Shown piece after piece: positions 11,106 to 21,485 of a stretch of DNA of 64,000 nt. A model generated the notes under the pieces. The model ran no database searches. It was not told where the DNA came from and worked only from the letters and a program-made list of their open reading frames with translations. This stretch comes from Microbotryomycetes sp. JL201 (lineage: Eukaryota > Basidiomycota > Microbotryomycetes). Position numbers and translations under genes: made by a program. Each line of letters starts with the position of its first letter. Position 1 is the stretch's first letter. The DNA lies in contig JAQYUZ010000011.1 of NCBI GenBank assembly GCA_033819885.1, positions 248,001-312,000 on the forward strand, in the 5' to 3' direction.

Positions 11106-13439
11106 ATGACAATCATGACGACCACAACACACCCGGGCAAGCACAAAGATCTGGGCGAAGGCACGTCGTCCGGGCCAAAGTACAATGGCCTGCCCGGCAG
11201 CAAACCACTCAGCATCGCCAGCTTGCTCGAGTCGGCGCCAGAATTCGTGCCCGCGACGCGCATCTCGCAGGCCCCTCCAATCAACTTGGTACCTATCAAC
11301 AAGGTAACCTCGCTCTTAAAGCCGGTCCCCGGGCTTGCAAGACTGACGCTCAGCTCCGTGATCTCGCTCTTTCTTAGCCAAAGCCAGCCAAACAAGCTGC
11401 TACAGTTGCAAAAGACGACTCGCCCGCAGCGGCAGACGACAGTACAGCACCTACAGCGTCTCCAGTTGTACACAAGACAAAGAGCGCACATGCAACCGGC
11501 ACTGTCGCCACAATCAAAGGCAGCCCATTCCCTCGGATTGACCAGTCCACCTCGTGGTCGAAGCCACACGGCAGAGCTGCAGGGCTACACAACCTTGGCA
11601 ACACCTGCTACCTCAATAGTGCCCTGCAAGCACTCGTTCACACGGCTCCGCTCGTCAGATACGTTGAACAGGCTCAACACGACCCAGCAAAATGTGAGCA
11701 CACCGAACGCGTACTGGGTCCTTGAGCGCCATCCCAACTCAAACTTTCTGCAGGCGAATTCCTTGCAAAGAAGCACTTTTGTATGACCTGCGCCATGAAG
11801 CGACTTGTCGTTCAATCGTACGGTCGCAGAGGTAGTTATTCACCCGACTTTATCACAAAGAACCTGCGTCGTAAGTCCCTACTTGAACGCCACTGTGCAG
11901 TACGACAGTTTCGTCTGATTTTGGTCCTCTATCGCAGACATTGCCAAACATCTCAGGATTGGCCGACAAGAAGACGCGCACGAGGTTTTGCGCTTTTTGA
12001 TTGACAACATGCAGTTGAGCGAGCTGTATGGAAGGAACTCGTGAGCGCGCCAGGTGTTCTCGTCGCTCATAGTCCGAAACCAATCTGATCCGCCTTCTGC
12101 AGAAAAATGCCTCAGCAAATCAAAGAATCCAACTTTGTCCACCAGATCTTTGGAGGTCGCGTCCGTTCGCGAGTCATGTGTCAGAATTGTCACCAACCAT
12201 CAGACACGTTCGATTCAATTCTTGACCTCAGTCTCGACCTGAGCAGAAGGACGACGACGATCAAAGATGCTCTCGCTTTATACACAAAACCAGATCAACT
12301 CAAGGGCGCCAACAAATACAAATGTGAAAAGTGTGTCTGGCAGACAATCACGTCCTTGGAATTTGCGCGGGTCTGACTGGTTTTCCAGGTGCAAAAAGCT
12401 TGTCAACGCCGAGAAAAGATTCACGATTGACAGGGCTCCCATGATTTTAACGATTCATCTGAAGCGATTCACTCCTACGGGTCGCAAGATAACAGAGCCA
12501 ATCGATTACCCAGAGAGCCTTAGGCTAGGTCACTACATGTCGGACGTAAGTGCGGTTGGACCATGATTGCCGCGTCATCGAATGTCGGCTCATTTAGCCG
12601 CGTTGCAGCCTTCAATCGACCCGGCCTACAAATTGTACGCCGTCATTCATCACTCGGGTGGCGGACCCCACTCGGGCCACTACACGGCTTCTGTCAAGGC
12701 TTCCGACAACAAGTGGTACAGCATGAACGACGAGATGGTCTCGCCCATACCTACAGCACCTCTCAATCGCAAGAACGCCTACATACTGTTTTACGCTAGG
12801 GAGAAGGGTCAGGCGTTGAAAGAGGCAATTTACGGAGCCGTGACTTCCAGCTCGAACGTGAACGGAGGAGCCCGCATCAATGGTCTGACGAATGGGTCGA
12901 GCGGCATGGTGAACGGTAAGCGAGCGCGCTCCGAGACGGAAGAGGACGACGATGACGCGTCGAGCTCTGAGGACGCCGGTCGACCTGTCGCTTTGTCTGT
13001 CTATGGCGTCAACAACTCAGAGAACCAGGTTGACGACGACGAGGAGGAGTGGCACGGTATCCCGACGCCGTCAAACACGACACCTGTCCGAGAGGACAGC
13101 GATAACGACGAAGACTCTGATATTCCACCCCCAAAACCTCACATTGCACGTACGAATCCGTTCCTGCCCAACAAGATTGGCAAAACGTCGGCGCTGTCGG
13201 CAGTTGCGCAAGCAGATCACTTGTTCCCTACTGGCTTGACCCAAAACTCGTCTGCCGTGCGCTCAGTCCTTGAACGTGCGCAACAACAAGATCGCGAGCG
13301 AGACCGCGATTTGCCTGCACCGAAACGTGACGCCGCCGACCGAAAGGCGGCAGCCTTGAGCACGCTCGGACCTTTGGCTAGACAAAAGAAGAAAAAGAAA
13401 CTCGCGCACAGTCTTAAACCAAAGATGATCAGATCGTGA
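11106..13439 (+). CDS. Ubiquitin-specific protease, USP36/USP42-like
   Basis: This cysteine deubiquitinase removes ubiquitin from proteins. I chose the ATG at 11106 (MTIMTTTTHPGKHKDLG). After a disordered N-terminus and an intron, the catalytic Cys box reads GLHNLGNTCYLNSALQALVH. Across further introns come FCMTCAMKRLV, HLRIGRQEDAHEVLRFLID and the zinc-ribbon cysteines (VMCQNCHQPSD and YKCEKC). Then come IHLKRFTPTGRKI and the His box HHSGGGPHSGHYTASV with YSMNDEMVSP, so the catalytic Cys, His and Asn/Asp positions are all present. The C-terminal third is acidic, then basic (LARQKKKKKLAHSLKPK), resembling the nucleolar-targeting tails of USP36. In yeast the nearest relatives are Ubp10-type enzymes. 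It ends 170 bases from convergent SKI8. Confidence 0.92.
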
Positions 13440-13608
13440 GACGTCATGGTGTTGCGCTCTCGCCCTTGTACTGTTCTAGATCGGTTTGAGCACGAACGTG
13501 TATCTCTAGATGGTTCTCCCTTTCTTTTCGTTTGTTTGCATCGTTGTTGTAAGCGCATAGATCTCGGCTTGACAACATTCCACTTTGAAGACGACATTGA
13601 ATGCTAAT

Positions 13609-15156
13609 TCAACCTCCACCTCTCCACCATCTCAATTTGCCATCCTCGCCTCCGCTAACGAAATGACCGCCACTGAGGGCAGCCGCAGATCCACTGACGC
13701 CTTCAACGGTCGAAGACACCTGCTCGGGACACCAAGCCAAAGTCCACACGTCACCTGTATGATCTCTGAGCGTATTCAAAGCTGCTCCAGGCGAAGCCAA
13801 ATCGAACAATTTGATTGTACCGTCTGCCGAGCTATTTCCACATATAAGCAAGTTCAGCGGTCAAATTCAGATGCATCTTTAGAGGCCTATAATGACATAC
13901 CCGCTCGCGAGTAATCGATCGTTTCTCGCTTGAACGCACGTGACCCATCCTTCGTGGCCGCCCAAACTGGCAACTTGACCTCGCCGGTTTCCGACTGAGC
14001 CTGCTGACGCGCTTGAGCTCGAAGTTATGGCTCGCATGTCAAAAACGTTTATTCGTTTGTCATCGGAACCGGTCACAAGCAAAGAGGAAGTGAACGAGAG
14101 TGATCGGATCGGCGACGAATGGGCTGAACGATTCGAGAGCTCAACGTTAATCACATCGAAGCAAATGAGGCAACTGGATGTCAACTCACCTGGAAAAGTG
14201 GAGACAAGCTGACCGGTCTCGCTGTCGAATAGCGTGACGTAGCCCGTATCTGCCGCCACCGCAATCAATCGTCCGCTTTGACTCTGCAGCGCGCCGGCAA
14301 AGTCAGATAGCATACGCGACCAGCTTGCTCAATCGTCTCACGTATTGGACGACGCTGGCGAAATTCCCGGTTGCCTCCATTGCAGCGACGACCTCGCCAA
14401 ACGTGTCCTTGCTTGACGACATGATTTTGACCTTTGCCTGGTCGCCTGCCGTGACCATGTGCATCGACTTTGGGCTGAGAGACACTGCCCACGACTCGGC
14501 TACAGTTCGGAAGCCACTTGTATCAGATGAGTGCTTTCATGTGGGAATCGGTTTGTCTTAGTGACTCTAGACTTGCCTGGACCGAGCTCTTTGCGGCCCT
14601 CTGCCTCGCCTTGCAAGCTGAACCTGCTGATGACAGAGTCCAGCGAGCTTGTAACAATAAATTCTGACTGTTGATTGTCTATCCTGTTGTCGACGTCGAG
14701 CGAAACGATGCCTAGTGAGGATGGTGGCTGAATCGTGGTCTGTGGCACGCTGCCATTGCTCGGATTCCTACCGATATGACATTCCCAGTCAGATTAGCAT
14801 AGGTTTGTACGCTACAAGCCCGTTCCGAGAAAGTTTGAGACGCACCACAGCTTGATCGTGTGGTCCGCTGAGCCCGTGACGACGACCGAGTCTGTTCCGG
14901 TGAGTTTCGCCCATTTTGAGCACCAGATTGCGTCCGTGTGGCCGCTCTCGACTCCGCTTGGGCTCTTTGAATTAACATTGGTCGAGCCACCGTTGGCATG
15001 CGCGAGCTGTGGCGTGCCTGGCGCCGAGTCGGAAAGAGCCGAGCTCGGTCCTGCGTCGCTGATGTGCGCCAACAGAAACGTGGCAGACTGGTCAAGAAGA
15101 GCAAAGTCGTACTGACTTGAGTTCGGAGCAATCTTGGCCCTGACTGTATGCTCACC
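13609..15156 (-). CDS. SKI8: SKI8/WDR61-like WD40 protein
   Basis: This is a WD40 propeller scaffold of the Ski complex (3'-5' cytoplasmic mRNA decay with the exosome), also shared with meiotic recombination or the Paf1 complex in various eukaryotes. Recognisable blades are HTDAIWCSKW and VVTGSADHTIKLW near the N-terminus, then SQPKSMHMVTAGDQAKVKI, VAADTGYVTLFDSETGQLVST, HSSPIRSLSFTSSLLVTGSDDKRINVFD, LGGHEGWVTCV, DGTIKLFDL, DHTGDVWTLAW and HFVSGGEDGKLRWWRGGG at the C-terminus. The first coding exon appears to be ATG alone: ATG followed directly by GTGAGC, with the acceptor CTTGACCAG leading into SATFLLAHIS. The result, M-SATFLLA, resembles fungal WDR61 N-termini. An insertion of about 30 Ser/Gly/Asn-rich residues separates this from the first blade. 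It is divergent from NUP42 across 127 bases. Confidence 0.87.
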
Positions 15157-15283
15157 ATGGCGACTCGGCCCGCGCGCGAAGGGCCTGAGCGAGAGAATCA
15201 TCGAGCGCGCTTTGGCCCCTTTGACACTCGCAACATACCACGAACAGGACGCACACACGAGTCGCGCGAGCACACATATCAAG
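15157..15283. promoter_or_regulatory. Shared divergent promoter SKI8/NUP42
   Basis: 127 bases lie between start codons. The octamer GCGACTCG at 15160-15167 and its reverse complement CGAGTCGC at 15258-15265 sit close to the two ATGs, mirror-wise. No TATA box is seen. Confidence 0.4.
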
Positions 15284-17254
15284 ATGAGCGGCGTACAGCC
15301 ATGCCGGTTTTTTGCTCAAGGACGGTGCTCGTTTGGCGCAGACTGCCGCAACAGCCACGGCAACATTCCCACCAAAGGCAATCCGAACCCGCAAGGACTG
15401 CCATTCACGTGAGTGTCTCGCTATGTTGTCGTCCGTCAGGGCAATATCTTGACTCTTGCTTGCATGCTCCGCCCGGTTCGTTGTCGCTCAACTCACTCGA
15501 CCTTTCTGACGACGACAGGCGCGATGCCATCAGGCAAGATCTCACCCTCGAAAGACCGATATGGACGCTATCATCGTACGCGCCGGCCAAAAACTTGGGG
15601 AACCTCATCGCAGACATGGACATGAGCCCCGAAGAGCTTCGGCTGCAGTTCTACAAAGCTCGATCGTCAAACAACCCAAGTTTATACGTGCGTCTCTTTC
15701 CCTGGTCCATCAGGCACGCTACACGAGCGCAGAGAAACGCTGACCCTTGTTCTTGATGGCACGCGGCAGCCCGAGACAGAACTTGGCCAAAAGGCAGAAG
15801 CTGCAGTCCAGAACGTGCTCAACAACATGGAGCAGGCGTACCAGTTCGCGACAAAACTTGCAGGGGACGAATCAGGCGCCTCCCCCGCTGGCGGACCGAC
15901 CGCTGCACCAGCCCACCCGTTTGCGACGGGTTCAAATTCGGTGCCACCGAAACCGGCCTCTGGATTTGGAGCTTTCGCGGGGGCTACCGGCGCAACGGGT
16001 AGCGCGTTCGGATCAAGTGGTGCGACGAGTGCATTTGGAGCAGGTGGCTCGGCGGCACCAACAACGATAACGACGCCGGCGTTCGGCGCATCTGCTTTTG
16101 GTGCGACAGCATCCAAACCCGCCGCTTTCGGTCAGAGCGCGTTCGGCGCGCCTGCGACAGGAAGTGCGTTCGGGGTAGGTGGTACTTCAACCTTCAAACC
16201 AGCAACATCGGCATTCGGTGCTGGAGGAACAGCGACAGGCTCAAACGGCGGAGGTTTCGGAGCATTTTCGAGTGGCACGGGCAGTGCATCGGGCGCGGCA
16301 GGCAACTTTGGCGGACCAGGTTTTGGCCAACAAAAAACGGCGGCATTTGGCTCTCAAGCAGCTCCTGCCACTGGCTCGGCATTTGGAGCGGGTGGCACAG
16401 CGCCAGCGTTCGGACAGAGCGCGTTTGGCGCGGGTGGCTCAGCTGCGCCTGCATTCGGCCAGTCGGCTTTCGGAGCAGGCGCAAAGCCTTCAGCCGGTTC
16501 CGCGTTCTCGTCTGCTCCTGCGTTCGGGCAATCAGCGTTTGGTAGCGGGGGAATTGCAGCAGCGCCAGCTCAAACTGGATCCGCGTTCGGCGCGGGCGGC
16601 GCCTTTGGCTCGAATACAAAACCTTCAACCTCGACCACGAGCAGTGGTTTCGGTGCATTCTCGTCCACGAGCGCGTCGAGCGCGTTTGGCGCGGGAGGAA
16701 CCGCCACCGGAAATTCTGCTTTTGCAACAGGCGGTACAGCTGCGGTGCCGACCGCGGCGAGTGCATTTGGAGCTGGAGGAAGCGCTAGCTCAGGCACCAG
16801 TGCGTTCGGAGCGGGTGGAACGGCGTCCAGTACGGGTGCATTCGCCAAGCCAGCAGCGGGCTCGGCCTTTGGTCAGAGCGCGTTCGCGTCAGCCGGCACG
16901 GGCGGATTTTCAGCATTTGGGCAACCTCAGGCCTCCACTTCCTCTTCATCTCCTTTCGGAACTGCGTCTGCTGCGCCAACAGCTTCCGGGTCGACCTCGG
17001 CGTTCGGAACAGGTGGCACGGCGTTTGGCGCCACCGGCTCGACAAGCTCATCCGGTAGCGCCTTTGGTAATACAGGCGCAAATGCTTTCTCAGCTCAATC
17101 GATCAAACAAGCGATACAGATTGACGACCCTTACGCAAACCTCGAGGAGAAGGACGCCCAATACAGAAGTGCGGAAGAAATGGCGCTTTGGCAGGCGGAC
17201 AAGTTTACTTGGGGATCGATACCCGTCACTGCTCCGCCTTTGTCTGTCAGATAG
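15284..17254 (+). CDS. NUP42: CCCH zinc-finger FG nucleoporin NUP42/NUPL2 (Amo1-like)
   Basis: This is a cytoplasmic-filament nucleoporin that binds Gle1 and supports mRNA export. Exon 1 encodes MSGVQPCRFFAQGRCSFGAD followed by CRNSH, a C-x7-C-x5-C-x3-H zinc finger typical of NUP42/NUPL2. Two introns follow. The second exon, WTLSSYAPAKNLGNLIADMD, FSPEE-like SPEELRLQFY and the join to PETELGQKAEAAVQNVLNNM, match the family's helical N-terminal region. The rest is about 400 residues of FG repeats of a uniform SAFG/PAFG type spaced by GAGGTA or GAGGSA, then a conserved C-terminus (IKQAIQIDDPYANLEE, EMALWQADKFTWGSIPV) corresponding to the Gle1-interacting end. The repeats are very regular, so copy number may vary between strains. 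Confidence 0.92.
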
Positions 17255-17411
17255 TGTCACAGCCAGTTGCTCTCTCAGCTCATTTACTGTTGTTGTCATA
17301 TGCAAATTTGCGTTCGCCGTTCGTCTGTAGGAGCCTTTGCGCCGCGGAGTTGCATCCATTTTTCCAGCTTCGCCTCTTGACGCGACTCGTCGTTCACCAG
17401 CATCGTCAGAG

Positions 17412-18596
17412 ATGGTCAAGATCTCGTTGTGAGTGGCGGCGCTCGTGTGTCATACTGAAACGCATGTTAACGGATTGACTTCAGCGGGGCTCAATTTTGG
17501 TCCTGCGTTGCGACAATCACAAATCTCGTCCTTGCTGGGCTTTCTCTGTGGGCATACTTTCATATGAGTCATCTCAGACATGTGCTTGATACCGAATCAA
17601 GTAACCGCGGCGATGCCGTGACTGGCGCTCAAATTGCTGCTTTAGGTTCGCCGTGCACACACTTCATTCTAGGCCAATGGCTTACCTCTCAATCTCGAGA
17701 ATTTCAGGACTGGCAATCGGTTTCCTTTTTTCTTCGATCGCAAGTGGAGTCATTTCGTTCTTCGTTTTTAGAAGCGAGCAGCACATGCACCGATTGCATT
17801 ACGGTCTTTACTTTCTCTACTCGATCGTGGGCATTGTCATCTTGCTCCAAGTCGTTGCTGGCGTCACCGCTTGGATCGTCAAACTCGACGCGGTTGATTT
17901 CGCATGGTGAGCAAAAATTTTGGAGTCTTGTTTGAGGAGGAGAAGGAGGTGCTGAGCCTACGACGGCGTTAGTTCGATCATTGACGACGATTGCACTGCA
18001 AAGTACCTGAGAGTCGCTTGGATTTCTATACCGGCGAGTCCAAGCTAACCTTTCCTTATCGGCGATGGCTAAAGTCTGCCTCATGGCTTGTTTACCGTCG
18101 GTAGCTTCAGCTCGTGAATGTCGGCGCTACCGTTTGGATGTGCTACGGTTGTTGGAGAGCGTATCACCTGTTCAAAGCGCATGAATATCAAGAGCTTCAC
18201 CCAAAGAACAAGGTCAAGCAACCTCTCGTCAAAGGCAAAGAAGGCGACGGCAAGAAGCCAAAGCAAGACGACGAGGGAGCGGCTTTAACAATGTCCATGA
18301 ACAAACGGAGATCAAAATTGCCGTCAATTGCAAAGACGTCGCGCAGTTCGCAAGGAAATAGGGCACCGCCTCGAGAGCGGGGTTCTGAAAAGTCGAGGTC
18401 AACCTCAAGAACGAGACAACACAGCATGAGCAGAGAATCGGGGACTCAGGGATCTCGCCGATCGTCTTCAAGGGGTAGACAGTGGCAGGACAGCTCGTCC
18501 GAAGACAGCGAGTCATCAGAGTCGGATGTGCCGAGGTCACGAGGCCACGCGAGATCCTCGAACAGGGCGAGGGGCGGCTCACGGCCTCGTCGGTAA
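17412..18596 (+). CDS. Four-TM membrane protein with basic, Ser/Arg-rich tail (unknown function)
   Basis: I do not recognise a named family. The start MVKISF is joined through a short intron to FWSCVATITNLVLAGLSLWAY (TM1). Then come SGLAIGFLFSSIASGVISFFV (TM2) and YFLYSIVGIVILLQVVAGVTAW (TM3), a non-conserved loop exon around 17990-18110 and VNVGATVWMCYGCWRAYHLF (TM4). The topology resembles a tetraspan protein with both ends in the cytosol. The C-terminal about 130 residues are hydrophilic, first Lys-rich (GKEGDGKKPKQDDEG), then rich in Ser-Arg and Ser-Glu-Asp pairs, a likely phosphorylated disordered tail. Exon joints between TM1 and TM2 and around 17930-18110 are uncertain. It follows NUP42 on the same strand at 157 bases. 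Confidence 0.55.
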
Positions 18597-18868
18597 TCGA
18601 AGTGGGATAACAGCTGGAGCCGTGAATAAAAATGCCAGACGGAACTCAAAGCGCCGGGATTTGATTAGAGCGTAGTCAATGTCCGAAAGCAGCAGGTGGG
18701 CTTTGCTCGTTGTGTTGGTTTTTATCATTTCACATCAGAACCACGAGAATTCTGCGCTCTGAACAGAGGAAACAGAACAAAGCTTCTCCGTTATGGATTG
18801 TAGAAAGCAGAGCATTCGCTGACGAGTGGCCTGACTGCCTTCGCCCTCACATCCGCGTTCCTCGTTGT

Positions 18869-19327
18869 ATGACTGCCGTTAGAAAAGCTACAGGCCGGCT
18901 GTTACCTCACTTGACGCTGTTCACAGGCGGCGCCGAGTGCTCATTGTGCGAGGTTGCCAAGCAGGACTTGGCCGCCGTTCAACGCATCGCGCCCTTTCAC
19001 CTTTCGCTGTACAACATCCGTCGACAGGAAGGCGACGACCCTGACGAGTACAATCGGACAGCTTGGCGCAGGTTGTATCAAGTGAGCACTGGAGATGGCT
19101 CAACAGGCCAATCCTAAGCGCTGTTGCTGATGCTGAGACGCCTAAACTTGTAGTACGACATCCCCGTTTTGCATCGAGGCAGAGCCACAGACTTTTCGGC
19201 TCTGGCAGGCAGGGCAAACACACACGGCCAATTGATTGGGGGCAGGGTGATGAAGCATCGAGTCGACAAGGATAGACTCGCTCAACTTGTCAAGGAATGG
19301 ACTCGCCAGCTGAACGAGAGCAAATGA
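18869..19327 (+). CDS. Glutaredoxin-like protein (DUF836 / YDR286C-C5orf63 family)
   Basis: This is a small thioredoxin-fold protein. Exons 18869-19081 and 19154-19327 give about 128 residues: LLPHLTLFTGGAECSLCEVA (the CxxC motif CSLC at the start of helix 1), LYNIRRQEGDDPDEYNRTAWRRLYQ, then across the intron YDIPVLHRGRATDF (the cis-Pro region) and LVKEWTRQLNESK. The family is often mitochondrial. The N-terminus MTAVRKATGRLLPHL is basic and could be a weak presequence, but this is inference. Its biochemical role is poorly defined even in model yeasts. The stop TGA at 19325-19327 overlaps the beginning of the next same-strand gene, which is exceptional for nuclear genes (see findings). Confidence 0.85.
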
Positions 19328-20294
19328 CGCGTGAATCACAGTCTAAACACGCCCTGCGGTCGGAACCCCCCACAGAGCCTACTGCATTTTTCGTCGACCT
19401 CCAGCCGGAAATCGTCGATGGGGCATCCAGGCAAGCGGAGCACTTGTACGACTACATTACCACCGGATCAGACTCTTACGACGTCATTGCGATCCTAGGT
19501 GAATCGCCTCAGCCAGCACAGGCCGCTGCATTGCAAGGAACCGGAAGAGCCTGCTTCAACTGTAGAGGCGATCACGTGTTATCCGAATGCCCGTTTCACC
19601 ACGACAAGCGAATCATTGCAGCAAACCGCGCAATATTCAGAGAAGAGGAATCGGGTCGAACTTTGGGTTCGCTTGGCATCGCAAGCGACACTGACAAGTC
19701 TCGGGCCTTTCTGCAAAATTTCAAACCTGGACGCATCAGCGCCGACCTCTACAAAGCACTCGGGATGTTTGGCGGCTCGGATGCGCCGTTTTATTGGAAG
19801 ATGCGAGACTTTGGTTATCCGCCAGGCTGGGTCGCCGGGAAAGGTTAGTCGAGACTTGGTGGTATTCTCGGGCTCGCCTGACTCTGACGCAAACAGATCC
19901 ACTTGAAGCTGTTTCTGACTTGATTGGACGAGATCTCGACCTTGCATCGGTGCCGATGTTGAAGGTGCATGACTTTGACAAGGCTTTTCATAATGAAGAG
20001 GACGACGGATCCGTCGTCAAGCAGCTTGGCTCGTTCGTGTCGAGCTATCATAGGCCGTCGGTGGCGCTGTTGCCATCGTCACCGCCGCCGCCATTGCCTC
20101 AAGTCATGCCGCCTGTTCAAAGATGGGCGTGTTTCGAGACCCGTCTGTTCGATTGGCGAACTCTACCCGTCTACGACCCTTACATGCGCGCCTGTGGCAC
20201 ACCCGTCTCGTTGAGTAGAACCGATCGAGTGCAAACATTAGCCGACGACGAGAGCGTAGGCGAGGCCGACATGGACTTTTCCGACGACGAGTAG
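19297..20294 (+). CDS. ZCCHC8-like zinc-knuckle protein with PSP domain
   Basis: This is the likely fungal counterpart of ZCCHC8, the scaffold of the nuclear exosome targeting complex. Motifs in order: LQPEIVDGASRQAEHLYDYI, ILGESPQP, zinc knuckle ACFNCRGDHVLSECPF, then HHDKRIIAANRAIF and the PSP domain PGRISADLYKALGM with FYWKMRDFGYPPGW. A GTTAGT intron near 19853 is followed by DPLEAVSDLIG and an acidic C-terminus. The knuckle reads C-x2-C-x3-H-x4-C, one residue shorter than the usual CCHC spacing. In-frame starts upstream of the knuckle are only 19297 and 19324. Both lie inside or at the last codon of the glutaredoxin-like gene; no later ATG precedes the knuckle. Either the two genes share a transcript or an unseen upstream exon supplies the start. 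Confidence 0.8.
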
Positions 20295-20708
20295 CAATGT
20301 TTCATCGAAAAGAACAGCCGTGTCGGTACTCCGCTCGGGCACTCTTTGATCGGGACAGAGCTTTGTCCTGCAGACCACAAGGATCGCGACGGCGGTCGGC
20401 GTGTTTGAAAATGTGAAGAGACTCAGTACGGAGGGAAGACAAAGTACTTTTCGGGAGATGTCTCTGCCATCTGCGGCTCCCCGTGTGACTTGAAGGTTTG
20501 AGGGTTTCGCGTTCGCAGACTACGAAGAGCCAGAGGTGACTAATTGACGACAGCTCAGTCTGCGCGGATATGATATATAGGCTGTGATGTGGTCTGCTAT
20601 TGTCGAAATGCTACGATGTGTTTTCGAGCTTGCTAAAGAGTATAATGTGCCTCATTTTCTAAACTGGCGGCGCCCCACTCAAGCTGGGTCTCTATTCCAC
20701 CACTCACC
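20295..20708. other. Intergenic region
   Basis: 414 bases between the ZCCHC8-like gene and the cyclic phosphodiesterase, both on the plus strand. A TATATATAG-like element (GATATATAG) at about 20572-20580 lies 130 bases before the next ATG and may be its TATA box. No other coding or RNA feature is seen. Confidence 0.4.
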
Positions 20709-21410
20709 ATGCCGTCGGGCTATTCCCTATGGCTTAGCCCAAGCGGTGACGCAGGTCAGGCATTGACAAGTCTGCTCTCTCGGCTGTCCGAGCGCCACGC
20801 AACGCCTCTGTTCAAGCCGCACACGACGCTCGTTGCAGACTCGCTCACACCAGACGTGCAGCTTCAAGAGCTCGTCTCAAAGACGGAACAAGCTGTTCAA
20901 GAATGGAAGAGCAAGAGAGCAGCAGGACAGAGGCGTCCCATCAACGGCGACGGTGGCACGGACAGTGGCAGGCTGACCTTGTCATTCCACGACGTCAGAC
21001 AAGGTAAATTTGCAAGTGACAAAAGGCGCACACTCTCAAGAAGCTTGACACCTGCTCGCGCAGGAGACCTTTTCTACCAATGTGTGTTGGCGGCGCTCGT
21101 TCGAGACTCTGACCTCGTCGACTTGCACCAGACGATCAGGAGAGCATATGGCACTGATTCAAACCCAGATGCTCCTGTGTATTTTCCGCACACCAGTCTC
21201 GTGTACGGTGACCTGACACGGGAGAAAAAGGATCAGATTATTGCAGAATTGAAAAGAGGAGGCGAAGTTGAAGACTTGCCCGAAGCGACAGAGGACGGAA
21301 GCAAAGTGAAAATTGTTGGTCAGACAGGATACATTGCTGACGAGATCTTGATCGTCAATACGAGTGGGCCGACATCCGAGTGGGACGTGCTGGCAAGAAT
21401 TGCGCTCTGA
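20709..21410 (+). CDS. 2',3'-cyclic-nucleotide 3'-phosphodiesterase (CPD1-type, 2H phosphoesterase)
   Basis: This enzyme hydrolyses ADP-ribose 1'',2''-cyclic phosphate and 2',3'-cyclic nucleotides, downstream of tRNA splicing. The start ATG gives MPSGYSLWLSPSGDAGQALT. The two HxT/S catalytic motifs of the 2H superfamily are FKPHTTLVAD and YFPHTSLVYGD, spaced as in yeast Cpd1. The C-terminus GQTGYIADEILIVNTSGPTSEW fits the final strand. The 60-base segment 21004-21063 is an intron: GT donor, CTTGAC branch-like site and CGCAG acceptor. It has no in-frame stop, so an unspliced frame also remains open. Splicing gives DVRQGDLFYQCVLAAL, matching the family without a gap and a product of about 213 residues. 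Confidence 0.9.
   Translation: MPSGYSLWLSPSGDAGQALTSLLSRLSERHATPLFKPHTTLVADSLTPDVQLQELVSKTEQAVQEWKSKRAAGQRRPINGDGGTDSGRLTLSFHDVRQGKFASDKRRTLSRSLTPARAGDLFYQCVLAALVRDSDLVDLHQTIRRAYGTDSNPDAPVYFPHTSLVYGDLTREKKDQIIAELKRGGEVEDLPEATEDGSKVKIVGQTGYIADEILIVNTSGPTSEWDVLARIAL
21004..21063 (+). other. 60-base intron without in-frame stop (cyclic phosphodiesterase)
   Basis: Donor GTAAAT and acceptor GCAG enclose 20 sense codons. Retention would add 20 residues rich in Arg, Ser and Thr between two conserved blocks. Confidence 0.8.
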
Positions 21411-21485
21411 AAGAGACTGAGGACTCTAGCAGGAGCAGGGAATGGCTATCGGTGACACAAATGCAACACTCTGTAGTATGACATG

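Noticed and set aside
16000-17050. Possible minisatellite or tandem DNA array
   Set aside because: The repetition is explained by protein-level FG repeats with varying codons and spacing.
16179-17330. 383-codon Arg/Leu/Gln-rich open frame overlapping NUP42
   Set aside because: It is the +1 shadow of the SAFG repeat coding sequence; repeat codons make alternative frames stop-free. Composition is Arg/Gln/Leu only and no motif is present.
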